64,000 nt of DNA from Caulobacter flavus (GTDB lineage Bacteria > Pseudomonadota > Alphaproteobacteria > Caulobacterales > Caulobacteraceae): the NCBI RefSeq assembly GCF_003722335.1, contig NZ_CP026100.1, forward strand, positions 4,190,001 to 4,254,000, given 5' to 3'. The notes under the pieces were generated by a model. It searched no databases and was not told where the DNA came from. It saw only the letters and a list, made by a program, of their open reading frames with translations. The position numbers and the translations under genes are program-made. This document shows positions 52,701 through 61,177 of the stretch, piece after piece (positions within the stretch are counted from its first letter, which is position 1; the number at the start of each line of letters is the position of its first letter).

Positions 52701-52943
52701 CGGCCCAAGGCCATGACCGTGGCGGTGATCCTGGCGGGCCTGGCGCCGATCCTCTGGGGCCATGGCGCGGGCTCGGAGGTCATGAGCCGCATCGCCGCTC
52801 CGATGATCGGTGGCATGCTGACCGCGCCGCTGCTGTCGATGTTCGTGATCCCGGCCGGCTACTTGCTGCTGCGTCGGCGTGGCGGCCGAGCCAAGCCTTC
52901 CGGCAACGAGACCCCGCCCCGCCTCCTAGGCTCAGGTGTCTGA
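49773..52943 (+). CDS. cusA: CusA-type RND copper/silver efflux pump (HME4)
   Basis: A 1056-residue inner-membrane RND pump. The TM4 signature reads AIAIGAMVDAAVVMIEN, with Asp405, the VDAA form typical of monovalent Cu/Ag pumps and unlike the DFG form of the czcA gene in this window. The N-terminus IALIRWSVANRFFVLLGAL-type helix and ALPDLSDTQVIIRTSYPGQ are typical of CusA, and Met-bearing clefts occur in the porter domain (GAEFMPNMDEGDLLYMPSALPG). It drives Cu(I)/Ag(I) from the periplasm through CusB and CusC. The gene overlaps cusB by 4 bases and is followed by a copper ATPase gene. Confidence 0.95.
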   Translation: MIAALIRWSVANRFFVLLGALALIVAGGLAVRSTAIDALPDLSDTQVIIRTSYPGQAPQLVENQVTYPLATTMLSVPGAKTVRGYSFFGDSFVYVIFDDKTDLYWARSRVLEYLNQVQSRLPESARPALGPDATGVGWVYEYALVDRTGGHDLSQLRSLQDWFLRYELKTLPGVAEVSAIGGMVRQYQVVLDPQKLASYGVTHQAVIAALKGANAEAGGSVLELGEAEYMVRATGYLKTLEDFQAVPLKTAAGGVPVRLGDVATIQVGPEMRRGVAELNGQGEVAGGVVILRSGENARTTIAAVKAKLAELKKSLPPGVEVVTTYDRSALIDRAVHNLTGKLLEEFLVVALVCALFLGHLRSALVAILSLPLGVLAAFLVMKSQGVDANIMSLGGIAIAIGAMVDAAVVMIENAHKKLERWAHEHPDQPLDGETRWKVITEAAAEVGPALFFSLLIITLSFIPVFTLQAQEGRLFRPLAFTKTYAMAAAAILSVTLIPILMGYLIRGKIPDETANPINRALTAAYRPLLDRVMRRPRTTLVVALLAFTTTAWPLAHLGAEFMPNMDEGDLLYMPSALPGLSAAKAGELLQQTDRMIKTVPEVESVFGKAGRAESATDPAPLEMFETTIRFKPRDQWRPGMTPDKLVAELDQRVRVPGLTNVWVPPIRNRIDMLATGIKSPIGVKVSGASLAELDRIAQEVEHVAKDVPGVSSALAERLTGGRYVDVRIDRAAAARFGLNIDDVQSIVSGAIGGETIGQTVEGLARYPISVRYPRELRGSLEGLRALPILTPSGAQITLGSVADVRIADGPPMLKSENGRPTTWVYVDVRDRDLASVVADLRQAVDRKVRLSPGVSLSYSGQFEYLQRAADRLKIVVPATLLIIFVLLYVIFRRFDEAGLIMATLPFALTGGIWTLYLAGFHQSVATGVGFIALAGVSAEFGVVMLIYLKHAMDALGPNPTPDQVAAAVREGALLRVRPKAMTVAVILAGLAPILWGHGAGSEVMSRIAAPMIGGMLTAPLLSMFVIPAGYLLLRRRGGRAKPSGNETPPRLLGSGV

Positions 52944-53124
52944 TCTTGCCGCTCACAAAGCCAAGGCCAATCATCGCCGGGGCGCTCCCCAATCCTTCCC
53001 TGGCGGCGGGATACGTCAGCCTGCCTGTCAACTTCGGCCAAGCTTGAGAAATATTCACCCGCCATGAGGGGATCGCCTGATCGCCGCGTATCGTATCAGA
53101 AGGCCTAGGCATTGGAGCGTATGG

Positions 53125-55476
53125 ATGAGCGGTTCACACCCCCACCACGAACACCCTCACGAGACCTCGGCCCAGGCAGTCAAGGATCCGGTCTGCGGGA
53201 TGGAGGTCGACCCGCAAACCGCGGCCGAACACCGAGCGTTTGAAGGCCAGACCTATCACTTCTGCTCGACCGGCTGCGCGCGCAAGTTCGACGTCGAGCC
53301 TGCCCGCTATGCCGGTTCGCTTCGCGCGGAACCCAACCCCGAGACCGCCGCCAAACCCGCCCCAGCCGGCGCGATCTACACCTGCCCGATGCACCCCCAA
53401 ATCCGCCAGGTCGGGCCTGGCAATTGCCCGATTTGCGGCATGGGCCTGGAACCGGTGACGGCGAGCGCCGAGAACGGTCCCAACCCCGAACTGCGCAGCA
53501 TGACCATCCGTTTCTGGATCGGCTTGGCGCTGGCCGCACCGGTGTTTGCGCTGGAGATGGGCGGCCACGTGGGTTTGATGGCCCTAAACCTCTCCCCCCA
53601 TCTGTCCAACTGGATCCAACTAGCGCTGGCGACACCGGTCGTCCTGGGGTGCGGCTGGCCGTTCTTCGAGCGCGGCGCGCGCTCGCTCATCACCCGCCAG
53701 CTCAACATGTTCACCCTGATCGCCATGGGGATCGGCGTGGCCTGGGCCTACAGCGTGGTGGCCACCCTGGCGCCCGGCCTCTTTCCTGCAGCCTTCCGCC
53801 GCTCCGACGGCTCGGCTCCGATCTATTTTGAAGCCGCTGCGGTGATCACCGTCCTGGTTCTGTTGGGACAGGTGATGGAGCTGCGAGCGCGCGAGAACAC
53901 TTCCGGGGCCATCAAAGCGCTGCTCAACCTTTCCCCCAAAACCGCCCGCCGCGTGGTCGGCGAAGACGATATCGAGGTCAAGGTCGAGGACATCGAAGTC
54001 GGTCACCAGTTGCGTGTCCGCCCCGGCGAAAAGATCCCCGTCGATGGCCATGTCGAGACCGGCGAGGCTTCCGTCGACGAAGCCCTGGTCACCGGCGAGT
54101 CCATGCCCGTCCACAAAGCCCAGGGCGACAAGGTCATCGGCGGATCGCAAAACAAGACCGGCTCGTTCGTGATGGTCGCCGACAAGGTCGGATCCGACAC
54201 CCTGCTGGCTCAAATCGTCTCCATGGTCGCCGAAGCCCAGCGTAGCCGCGCGCCGATCCAGCGGATGGCCGATCGCGTGTCTGGCTGGTTCGTGCCTGCG
54301 GTGATCTTGGTGGCTTTGGTCGCCTTCGTGGCCTGGGCGATCTTCGGACCGCCCCCGAGCATGGCCTTCGCCTTGGTCTCCGCCGTGTCGGTGCTGATCA
54401 TCGCCTGTCCATGCGCCCTGGGACTGGCCACGCCCCTCTCCATCATGGTCGGGGTGGGGCGCGGAGCCAGCGCAGGCGTGCTTATCAAGAATGCCGAGGC
54501 GCTCGAACGCTTCGAGAAAATCGACACCCTGGTGATCGATAAGACCGGCACCCTGACCGAAGGTCGTCCGGCGGTGACGCAGGTTCGCCCCCTGCCCGGC
54601 TTCACTGAAGATGAGATCCTGCAACTGGCCGCCAGCCTCGAGCGCGCCAGCGAACACCCCCTCGCCGACGCTATTGTTCGGGCAGCGGCTCAACGCGACC
54701 TGCCGCTCCAGCAACCCGAGGATTTCGACTCTCCCGTTGGCAAGGGCGTCCTGGGCAAGATCGACGGCCGCCCCATGGCCATCGGCTCCTCGCGGTTCCT
54801 CGACGAGCAAGGCATCTCCACTGAAGCCCTGACCGCTCAGGCCGACGCTTTGCGACGCGACGGCGCCACCGCGATCTTCGTCGCCATCGATGGCGCGGCC
54901 GCAGCCGTGCTGGCGATCGCCGATCCGATCAAGCCGACCACTCAGAGCGCCGTCGCCGCCCTCAAGGCCCAAGGCTTGCGGATCGTCATGCTGACTGGCG
55001 ACAACCGTACGACCGCCCAGGCCGTCGCCAAGAGCCTGGGAATCGACGAGGTCGAAGCCGACGTGCTGCCTGAGGAGAAGGCCGCTGTCGTCAACAAGCT
55101 GCGCGCCGAAGGCCGCAAGGTCGCCATGGCCGGCGATGGGGTCAACGACGCCCCTGCCTTGGCGGCGGCGGAGGTCGGCGTGGCGATGGGCGCTGGCTCG
55201 GACGTGGCCATCGAGAGCGCCGGCGTCACCTTGCTGCACGGCGATCTTGAGGGACTGGTAAAGGCCCGCCACCTGTCGCGCGCGGTGATGGGCAACATCC
55301 GCCAAAACCTGTTCTTCGCCTTCGCCTACAACGTCGCGGGCGTGCCGGTCGCGGCCGGTTTGCTCTATCCGGTCTTTGGCTGGCTTCTGTCGCCGGCGAT
55401 CGCCGCCGCGGCCATGGCGCTGTCTTCGGTCAGCGTGGTTGGAAACGCGCTGCGACTTCGAGCGGTCCGTCTCTAG
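53125..55476 (+). CDS. Copper-type P1B ATPase with YHS and heavy-metal-binding N-terminus
   Basis: A 783-residue inner-membrane metal pump. The N-terminus carries a YHS domain (DPVCGMEVDPQTA, then YHFCSTGCARKF) and a second binding segment YTCPMHPQIRQVGPGNCPICGMGLEP, in place of the usual HMA domains. Core motifs are Cys428-Pro-Cys430 in the sixth helix, TGES in the actuator, Asp472 in DKTGTLTEG, SEHPLADAI and GDGVNDAPALAAAEVG. These place it in the Cu(I) group (CopA/SilP type). It removes copper or silver from the cytoplasm. TTGGAG precedes the ATG at 53125. It likely follows the cus operon as a separate unit; 181 bases lie between. Confidence 0.93.
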   Translation: MSGSHPHHEHPHETSAQAVKDPVCGMEVDPQTAAEHRAFEGQTYHFCSTGCARKFDVEPARYAGSLRAEPNPETAAKPAPAGAIYTCPMHPQIRQVGPGNCPICGMGLEPVTASAENGPNPELRSMTIRFWIGLALAAPVFALEMGGHVGLMALNLSPHLSNWIQLALATPVVLGCGWPFFERGARSLITRQLNMFTLIAMGIGVAWAYSVVATLAPGLFPAAFRRSDGSAPIYFEAAAVITVLVLLGQVMELRARENTSGAIKALLNLSPKTARRVVGEDDIEVKVEDIEVGHQLRVRPGEKIPVDGHVETGEASVDEALVTGESMPVHKAQGDKVIGGSQNKTGSFVMVADKVGSDTLLAQIVSMVAEAQRSRAPIQRMADRVSGWFVPAVILVALVAFVAWAIFGPPPSMAFALVSAVSVLIIACPCALGLATPLSIMVGVGRGASAGVLIKNAEALERFEKIDTLVIDKTGTLTEGRPAVTQVRPLPGFTEDEILQLAASLERASEHPLADAIVRAAAQRDLPLQQPEDFDSPVGKGVLGKIDGRPMAIGSSRFLDEQGISTEALTAQADALRRDGATAIFVAIDGAAAAVLAIADPIKPTTQSAVAALKAQGLRIVMLTGDNRTTAQAVAKSLGIDEVEADVLPEEKAAVVNKLRAEGRKVAMAGDGVNDAPALAAAEVGVAMGAGSDVAIESAGVTLLHGDLEGLVKARHLSRAVMGNIRQNLFFAFAYNVAGVPVAAGLLYPVFGWLLSPAIAAAAMALSSVSVVGNALRLRAVRL

Positions 55477-56030
55477 GCGCTCACATCATTTTTTGAGGGG
55501 GCGGCCCAAGCGCTGCGTATCCCTCTACTGAGAAACGGGTGCGACGGACCTGATCCGTCCGCAACCCGGCTCTCTCGTAATAATAATTGTGTGTAGCGAC
55601 GAATATTTCGGCGCATGAATAGTCATGTCAAAACAATGTCTGACATTGTTTGCGAATAAACTCGAATCTAATCGACATTCGCGCCATGATTGATGAGATT
55701 TAATTCACATATTTTCGCGATAATGCGCGCACAAAATCTGATCAAACGGAATCAAAATTGTAAGCCGATACAAACCATCCACTCGAATAATTCGACGCTG
55801 GAAAAATAACCATCAGGCGACAGATATAATCTGAAATGTTGTGAATTTTTCAGCGTAATCCCGGAAAAAACACCAACCCTTCCCGAGAAACGCTGAATTT
55901 CGGGAATATTATGCCCTCGAATTTTCCCCATTATGTATATACATAGCTTGACGCGATGAGGGCTCGATCCCGAGCATGTTTCCGTGCCGCCACCGTTGGG
56001 CGGGATCGGAAACACGAGGGGGATCAGTCG
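55477..56030. other. AT-rich intergenic region upstream of the TonB receptor
   Basis: About 550 bases without a supported gene. The middle (55570 to 55945) is strikingly AT-rich for this genome, with runs such as GTAATAATAATTGTGTG and repeated AATATT-type words, and ends in a perfect palindrome at 55932 to 55945. A 117-codon minus-strand frame (55752 to 56105) crosses into the receptor gene and has poor composition, so it is rejected. The region most likely holds the regulated promoter and leader of the receptor operon. Confidence 0.5.
55932..55945. promoter_or_regulatory. HutC-like palindromic operator ahead of the TonB receptor
   Basis: TATGTATATACATA is a perfect 14-base palindrome containing TGTATATACA, the core recognised by HutC-type GntR regulators. 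It lies about 85 bases upstream of the receptor ATG in an AT-rich segment. The operon it heads encodes a UTRA/HutC-family regulator at 60219 to 60965, so autoregulation is a natural reading. The operator match is seen in the sequence; the pairing is an inference. Confidence 0.65.
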
Positions 56031-58715
56031 ATGAACTGGCATTTCAAGCGGGCGCTGCTGGCTGGCGCCATGGCTACGGCGTCGTTCAGCGGATGGGCGG
56101 CGCAAGCTCAGGAGGCCAGCAACGTCGAAGAAGTCGTCGTCACCGGAACCCGGATCAAACGCCAGGACATCAGCGGCGTCGGGCCAGCAACGGTGATTTC
56201 GCAGGAGCAGGTCGAGCGCTCCGGCGTCAACAACGTCGAAACGCTCCTACAGCGCCTGCCGGCCTCGGCCGGCAACGCGGGCAACCAAACCAACGCCTAC
56301 TGGACGGGCAACGGCTACGGCACCGCGCAGGTCAATCTTCGGGGCCTGGGCATCAATCGCACCTTGACCCTGATCAACGGCCGTCGCGTGGTCAACGGCG
56401 GCACAGGCGCCAATAGCGCGCCCGACCTGAACATGATCCCGACGGCGATCATCGGCCGCATCGACGTTCTGAAAGACGGGGCCTCGGCCATCTACGGCGC
56501 CGATGCGGTCGCCGGGGTCGTCAACATCGTCACGCGCACGAACGTCGAAGGCCTCACCCTGACCGGCAAGTACGGCGTCACCGACGAAGGCGACGGCGAC
56601 GAATACGCTCTGGACGCGCTGTGGGGCATGCACAGCGACCGCGGCTCGGTCACCGCCGCGATCACCTGGCAGAAGACCGAAGCGGTCAACCTGGCCAGTC
56701 GCGCGCCCTGCGGTCTGGGTGAGGTCGGCGGGGCGCTGACCTGCGTGTCATCAGCCTCCACGATTGGTGGACGCGCGGTCCTGCCCAACGGCCAGCAGAT
56801 CAATTTCAACCAGACGCCCGGCGGCAACGGCAATTTCTACGAGCCCTACAGCGCCGCCAAGCACAACTTCAATTCCAATCCCTTCCTCAACGCCGTCAGC
56901 CCCATTGAACGCTTCAGCACAGCGCTGCTGACCGACTACAAGCTGAACGACAAGGTGACGCTGTTTGGCGAGGCGTTCTTCACCCATCGCCAAAGCCATC
57001 AGATCGCCTCGCCCGGCACCCTGCGCAACCTGGCGATCTCGGCGACCAACCCGACCAACCCGACCGGGCAGAACATCACGCTCGTGCAGCGGCGCCTGGC
57101 CGAACCTGGCCCGCGGATCTTCTCCCAAAGCGTCGACACCTACCGCTTCGTGGGCGGCGCCCGCGGCGAACTGGGCGGCGACTGGAGCTGGGAAGCCGCC
57201 GCCAACTGGGGTCGGACGACCGGCGTCGACGGCATGACCAATATCGCCAATCTCGAACGGGTGGCCAACTCGATCAATCCGGCGATCTGCAGCACCACGC
57301 CGGGCGCGGCAATTCCCTGCGCCGACTATCTTGGCGCGGGAGATCTGACGCCAGCGGCTCTGAAATACATCCTCTTCAACTCGCGCGACACCGGCGGCAA
57401 CGAGCAACGCAGCATCACGGCCGATGTCTCCGGCTCGCTGCTGACGCTTCCGGCCGGCAAGCTGAGCGTCGCCGCCGGCGTGGTCTATCGCGAGGAAAAG
57501 GGTTGGCGCGACCCCGACGCCCTGACCGTGCTGGGCATCGCCAACACCAACCAGCAAGACCCGATCTCCGGCCAGGTGTCGACCAAGGAAGCCTATGTCG
57601 AGCTGTCAGCGCCGTTGCTGGCCGACCTACCCATGGTCCGGACGCTCGAACTCAACGGCGCCGTGCGCTACTCCGACTATGAACTCTTCGGCTCGAACGA
57701 GACCTACAAGGTCGGGGTCAATTGGGGCGTCGTGGAGGGCCTGCGGCTTCGGGCGACCTATGGAACCGGCTTCCGGATCCCTAGCGTCCCGGAGCTGTTC
57801 GGCGGGGTCGCCGAAGGCAACTTGACCACCACCGATCCCTGCAGCCGCTATGGTAGCAGCACCAACGCCACCCTGGTGGCCAACTGCCGGGCCAGCGGCG
57901 TGCCGGCCAACTATGTTCAGCTCGGCAACACCGTGCTGACCACCGTCGGCGGCAACAGCGCCCTGCAGCCGGAAAGCGCCAAGACCCTGACGGTCGGCGC
58001 GGTCCTGCAACCGGCCTTCATCCCCAAACTGTCGGTCACGGTCGACTATTTCGACATCAAGATCTCGGACGCCATCCGCTCGATCCCGGGCTCGACGAAG
58101 CTGGCGGTCTGCTATGCCTCGGTCAATCTGAGCCACCCGTTCTGCGGCCCGGCCAACTTCACCCGCAGCACCCTGACGGGCGAGATCAACTTCCTGTCTT
58201 CGCAGCCCTCCAACGCCGGGCGCGAGCAGATGCGTGGCGTCGACATCGGCGTCCGATACGATTTCGACGTCCGGGGCCTGGACGCCAGCATCGACTGGAA
58301 CACCACCTATCTGGACAAGTACGTGATCACGCCGTTCCAAGGCGCCACCCCGATCGTCTTCGACGGCCATATCGGCGGCGGCAACGGCGGCTATCCTCAC
58401 TGGCGATCCAGCCTCAACGCCTCGCTGCAAAGCCCGCGCTGGTCGGCCAACTATTCGGTGCAGCTGATCGGCAAGGCCACCGACTTCAACGCCGCGCCCA
58501 CCGACATCGGCTACCGCTCGCCCAATGTCTTCTACCACAACGCTCAGTTCGCCTATCGCCTCGGAACCCGCGCGGGCCTGACGGTCGGGGTCGACAACCT
58601 CTTCGACAAGAAAGCGCCCTTCATCAAGAGCTGGACCGACGGCAACACCGACACCATGACCTACGACCTGCTGGGTCGTCGCGGTTACCTCAAGCTCACC
58701 TATCATTTCGACTAA
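56031..58715 (+). CDS. TonB-dependent outer-membrane receptor
   Basis: An 894-residue receptor. The signal peptide ends at GWAAQAQ, followed by EEVVVTGTRIKRQDI, a TonB-box-like start. The plug domain (about 35 to 160) has LLQRLPASAGNAGNQ, VNLRGLGINRTLTLINGRRVV and IDVLKDGASAIYGADAVAGVVNIVTR. The barrel ends in GYLKLTYHFD. It takes up a scarce substrate across the outer membrane with energy from TonB/ExbBD. This Oar/OmpW-unrelated group in Caulobacteraceae often serves sugars, peptides or chelates; here the PepSY partners and copper genes point to a metal chelate, perhaps with histidine. GAGGGGG lies upstream of the ATG at 56031. Confidence 0.92.
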   Translation: MNWHFKRALLAGAMATASFSGWAAQAQEASNVEEVVVTGTRIKRQDISGVGPATVISQEQVERSGVNNVETLLQRLPASAGNAGNQTNAYWTGNGYGTAQVNLRGLGINRTLTLINGRRVVNGGTGANSAPDLNMIPTAIIGRIDVLKDGASAIYGADAVAGVVNIVTRTNVEGLTLTGKYGVTDEGDGDEYALDALWGMHSDRGSVTAAITWQKTEAVNLASRAPCGLGEVGGALTCVSSASTIGGRAVLPNGQQINFNQTPGGNGNFYEPYSAAKHNFNSNPFLNAVSPIERFSTALLTDYKLNDKVTLFGEAFFTHRQSHQIASPGTLRNLAISATNPTNPTGQNITLVQRRLAEPGPRIFSQSVDTYRFVGGARGELGGDWSWEAAANWGRTTGVDGMTNIANLERVANSINPAICSTTPGAAIPCADYLGAGDLTPAALKYILFNSRDTGGNEQRSITADVSGSLLTLPAGKLSVAAGVVYREEKGWRDPDALTVLGIANTNQQDPISGQVSTKEAYVELSAPLLADLPMVRTLELNGAVRYSDYELFGSNETYKVGVNWGVVEGLRLRATYGTGFRIPSVPELFGGVAEGNLTTTDPCSRYGSSTNATLVANCRASGVPANYVQLGNTVLTTVGGNSALQPESAKTLTVGAVLQPAFIPKLSVTVDYFDIKISDAIRSIPGSTKLAVCYASVNLSHPFCGPANFTRSTLTGEINFLSSQPSNAGREQMRGVDIGVRYDFDVRGLDASIDWNTTYLDKYVITPFQGATPIVFDGHIGGGNGGYPHWRSSLNASLQSPRWSANYSVQLIGKATDFNAAPTDIGYRSPNVFYHNAQFAYRLGTRAGLTVGVDNLFDKKAPFIKSWTDGNTDTMTYDLLGRRGYLKLTYHFD

Positions 58716-58727
58716 TCAAAGGGGACC

Positions 58728-58752
58728 GTCGGCCAAGCCTAGCTTGGCCGAC
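58728..58752 (+). promoter_or_regulatory. Intraoperon stem-loop after the TonB receptor
   Basis: GTCGGCCAAGC at 58728 to 58738 pairs perfectly with GCTTGGCCGAC at 58742 to 58752 across a 3-base loop, between the receptor stop (58715) and the next ATG (58764). No T-run follows. It may lower downstream expression or protect the receptor mRNA. Confidence 0.55.
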
Positions 58753-58763
58753 CACATTCGATC

Positions 58764-59492
58764 ATGGCCAACAAAAAGAAACCGGCGATCCGCTGGCCAG
58801 CCCTGGCCCGCAAAACCCACAAATGGCTCGCGCTGATCATTGGCGTTCAAGCGCTCTTCTGGATGCTGAGCGGCCTCTACATGACCGCCGTCCACATCGA
58901 CATCATCCACGGCGACGCCCTAGTGCGCCCCGCCCCCGTGACGCCGATCGATCCATCCAGCGTGCGCGATCCAAGCGAGATATTGAGTCGCTACCCGGCG
59001 GCCAGCACGATCAAGCTCGATACTCAGCTTGGCGCGCCGGTCTTTGTCGTCGGCGAAGGCAAGCAGCGCACACTCGTCGATGCGCGTTCAGGCCGCCCGC
59101 TGTCGCCGCTGGATCGCGCGGCCGCCGAGGCACGCGCCCGGGCGCATTACGCCGGCGCGGGTTCAATCGTAAAATCCGATCTGCTCAGCGTCATTCCTAG
59201 CGAGATCAAAGGCCGCCCCGCGCCCATCTGGCGGATCGAGTTCGCCGGGCGCTGGCGCCCGACGCTCTACATCTCTCCCCAGACCGGAGAGCTGGTGGCC
59301 AAACGCCACGATCTTTGGCGCGCCTTCGACTTCGTGTGGATGTTCCACATCATGGACTACGAGGCACGGGTCGACGTCAACAACCTGCTCCTGCGCACCG
59401 CAGCCTGGATGGCGGTGGCCACCTCGCTCACGGGAGCCTGGCTCCTGATCTTCAGCTTCCGTCGCAAGCGCCGTGTGCGCAAACTCGCCTAA
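58764..59492 (+). CDS. PepSY-domain membrane protein (first of two)
   Basis: A 242-residue protein with an N-terminal helix (HKWLALIIGVQALFWMLSGLYM), a periplasmic PepSY-like region of about 150 residues (PIWRIEFAGRWRPTLYISPQTGELVAKR), and a C-terminal helix (AAWMAVATSLTGAWLLIFSF) before a basic tail. The HKW and FHIMDY motifs are typical of PepSY-associated TM proteins, which include siderophore-reducing flavocytochrome-like proteins. It is followed 10 bases later by a second, similar gene. Placed after a TonB receptor, the pair may reduce or free the imported metal chelate at the inner membrane. His residues in the helices could bind heme, but that is not shown. Confidence 0.8.
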   Translation: MANKKKPAIRWPALARKTHKWLALIIGVQALFWMLSGLYMTAVHIDIIHGDALVRPAPVTPIDPSSVRDPSEILSRYPAASTIKLDTQLGAPVFVVGEGKQRTLVDARSGRPLSPLDRAAAEARARAHYAGAGSIVKSDLLSVIPSEIKGRPAPIWRIEFAGRWRPTLYISPQTGELVAKRHDLWRAFDFVWMFHIMDYEARVDVNNLLLRTAAWMAVATSLTGAWLLIFSFRRKRRVRKLA

Positions 59493-59502
59493 GGGGTGAC
59501 CT

Positions 59503-60219
59503 GTGTTTCTGATCCGCACCCTGCACAAATGGTTCGGCCTGATCCTTGGACTGCAATTTCTGCTCTGGTCCATAAGCGGGGCGATGATGGCCATGCTCGA
59601 CGCCAAGAAAGTCGCGGCCGAGAGCAGTGAGCGCGCGCCGCCTTCGCTGGCGCGTCCCCACACGCCCATCGCGCTCGCATCCCTGGCCCAAACCCTCGAG
59701 GCGCCCATCCTGCGCGCCCGGCTTCGCCCGCTGGGCGAACAGTATGTCTACGAGATCGAAACGCCGATCGATCTGCGCCTGTTTGATGCGACCACCGGCG
59801 CCCCCGTCACCATCGACGCCCCGCGCGCAAAAGCCCTGGCGCAAGGCAGCTATGCCGGCGTTGGCGTCCCGACTTCCATCCAGATCGTCGAAAAGCCCAG
59901 CGGCGAAGTCCGCGGCGTGCCGCTGCCGGTCTGGCGGGTCGGATTTGATGACCTTGAGCATACCGCGCTCTTTGTCGATCCGCGCACGGGATCGATCCAT
60001 CACCGGGTCAACGACACCACCCGAACCTGGAACCTCTTTTGGATGATCCACATCATGGACTACCCCACGGGCGCCAGCTTCAATCACCCCTTGATCATCA
60101 CCGTCGCCACCGGGTGTCTCTGGCTGGCCCTGAGCGGTTTCATCCTGCTGTTCCGCAGCTTCCGCCGGCAGGATTTCGCCTATGTCCTGGACCCCATCGA
60201 CAAGCTGCGAGGTCGCTGA
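59503..60219 (+). CDS. PepSY-domain membrane protein (second of two)
   Basis: A 238-residue paralogue of the preceding protein with the same plan: helix LHKWFGLILGLQFLLWSISGAMM, a periplasmic PepSY-like region (LPVWRVGFDDLEHTALFVDPRTGSIHHR), the WMIHIMDYP motif, and a last helix (IITVATGCLWLALSGFILLF). The start is a GTG at 59503 with AAGGGGTGA 5 to 10 bases upstream. The stop overlaps the ATG of the GntR gene (TGATG), giving translational coupling. The two PepSY proteins may form a heterodimer. Function is inferred from the receptor context. Confidence 0.8.
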   Translation: MFLIRTLHKWFGLILGLQFLLWSISGAMMAMLDAKKVAAESSERAPPSLARPHTPIALASLAQTLEAPILRARLRPLGEQYVYEIETPIDLRLFDATTGAPVTIDAPRAKALAQGSYAGVGVPTSIQIVEKPSGEVRGVPLPVWRVGFDDLEHTALFVDPRTGSIHHRVNDTTRTWNLFWMIHIMDYPTGASFNHPLIITVATGCLWLALSGFILLFRSFRRQDFAYVLDPIDKLRGR

Positions 60220-60965
60220 TGCCCGCTCCGCCCGCTTCCTTGTCCGCCTCGGCCGAAAGCCTTCACGGGCGCATCAAGGCCGATATCGCCGAGAAGATCC
60301 TCTCGGGCGCCTGGCCGCCAGGGCACCGCATACCGGCCGAGCACGAACTCATGCGCCGGTTCGACTGCTCGCGGATGACGGTCAGCAAGGCCCTGTCCAA
60401 GCTCGTCGACAGCGGCCTGATCGTCCGCAGGCGTCGCATGGGCACCTTCGTCTCCAGACCCAGGATCCATTCCGCCGTCCTGGATATTCCCGACATCCAG
60501 GCCGAGGTGCGCGCTCGCGGACAGGTCTACGCGTACATCCTGCTTAGCCGCCGCATTCGGCCCGTCACGCGGCGGGAGGCTCTCGAATTCGACCTTCCCG
60601 AGACCTGCGAGGTCCTGCTGCTTAGCTGCCTGCACAAGGCCAATGATCGTCCGTTCGCCCTGGAAGAGCGGCTGATCAGCCTGGACGCCGTGCCCGAAGC
60701 GCAAGGCGTGGAGTTTGCCGTCATGCCCCCAGGCACCTGGCTGCTGCGAACGGTCCCATGGACGGAGGCCGAGCACCGCATCAGCGCGGTGGCGCCGACC
60801 AGAGCCGTAGCCCAGGCGCTGCACCAGGATTCGACGAGCGCCTGCTTGCGCCTGGATCGCCGCACCTGGCGCTCGGGCGCGGGCGTGACCCATGTCAGCC
60901 TGCTCTTTCCAGGCGACGCTTTTGATCTGGTCGCACGCTTCACCCCAAACTCGGCTCATCCCTGA
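60219..60965 (+). CDS. GntR-family regulator with UTRA domain (HutC type)
   Basis: A 248-residue regulator. The winged helix (about 14 to 80) reads IKADIAEKILSGAWPPGHRIPAEHELM and then CSRMTVSKALSKLVDSGLIVRRRRMGTFV, the HutC/YvoA recognition-helix pattern. The UTRA ligand domain (about 95 to 245) begins DIQAEVRARGQVYAYILLSRR and ends FPGDAFDLVARFTP. HutC proteins usually sense urocanate or related ligands and bind TGTATATACA. Such a palindrome lies at 55932 to 55945, ahead of this operon. It is therefore the likely repressor of the receptor and PepSY genes. No hut catabolic gene is in the window. Confidence 0.88.
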   Translation: MPAPPASLSASAESLHGRIKADIAEKILSGAWPPGHRIPAEHELMRRFDCSRMTVSKALSKLVDSGLIVRRRRMGTFVSRPRIHSAVLDIPDIQAEVRARGQVYAYILLSRRIRPVTRREALEFDLPETCEVLLLSCLHKANDRPFALEERLISLDAVPEAQGVEFAVMPPGTWLLRTVPWTEAEHRISAVAPTRAVAQALHQDSTSACLRLDRRTWRSGAGVTHVSLLFPGDAFDLVARFTPNSAHP

Positions 60966-61177
60966 GGGCCATCGCCCTGCCCCAGATCGCGGCGGGAAAC
61001 ACCATCGTCGCCGGAGCCACGGCGCTGTGATCGGTCAACGGCCGGGCTAACGCCAGGCGCCTGCGCCCGTACCCGATCAGGCTTCGGCATCGGCCGGGGA
61101 CGCGATGGAAACTTGAGGGAGATCAAGCTGGCCTGCGTAGAGATTCACGCAAGCCAACCTCCCAGAGGATCCCTCTT

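Noticed and set aside
49074..52763. 1229-codon minus-strand frame opposite cusB and cusA
   Set aside because: Shadow frame; crosses two well-supported genes and lacks any known motif.
55752..56105. 117-codon minus-strand ORF upstream of the TonB receptor
   Set aside because: Crosses the receptor start and the operator; sequence lacks protein-like features.
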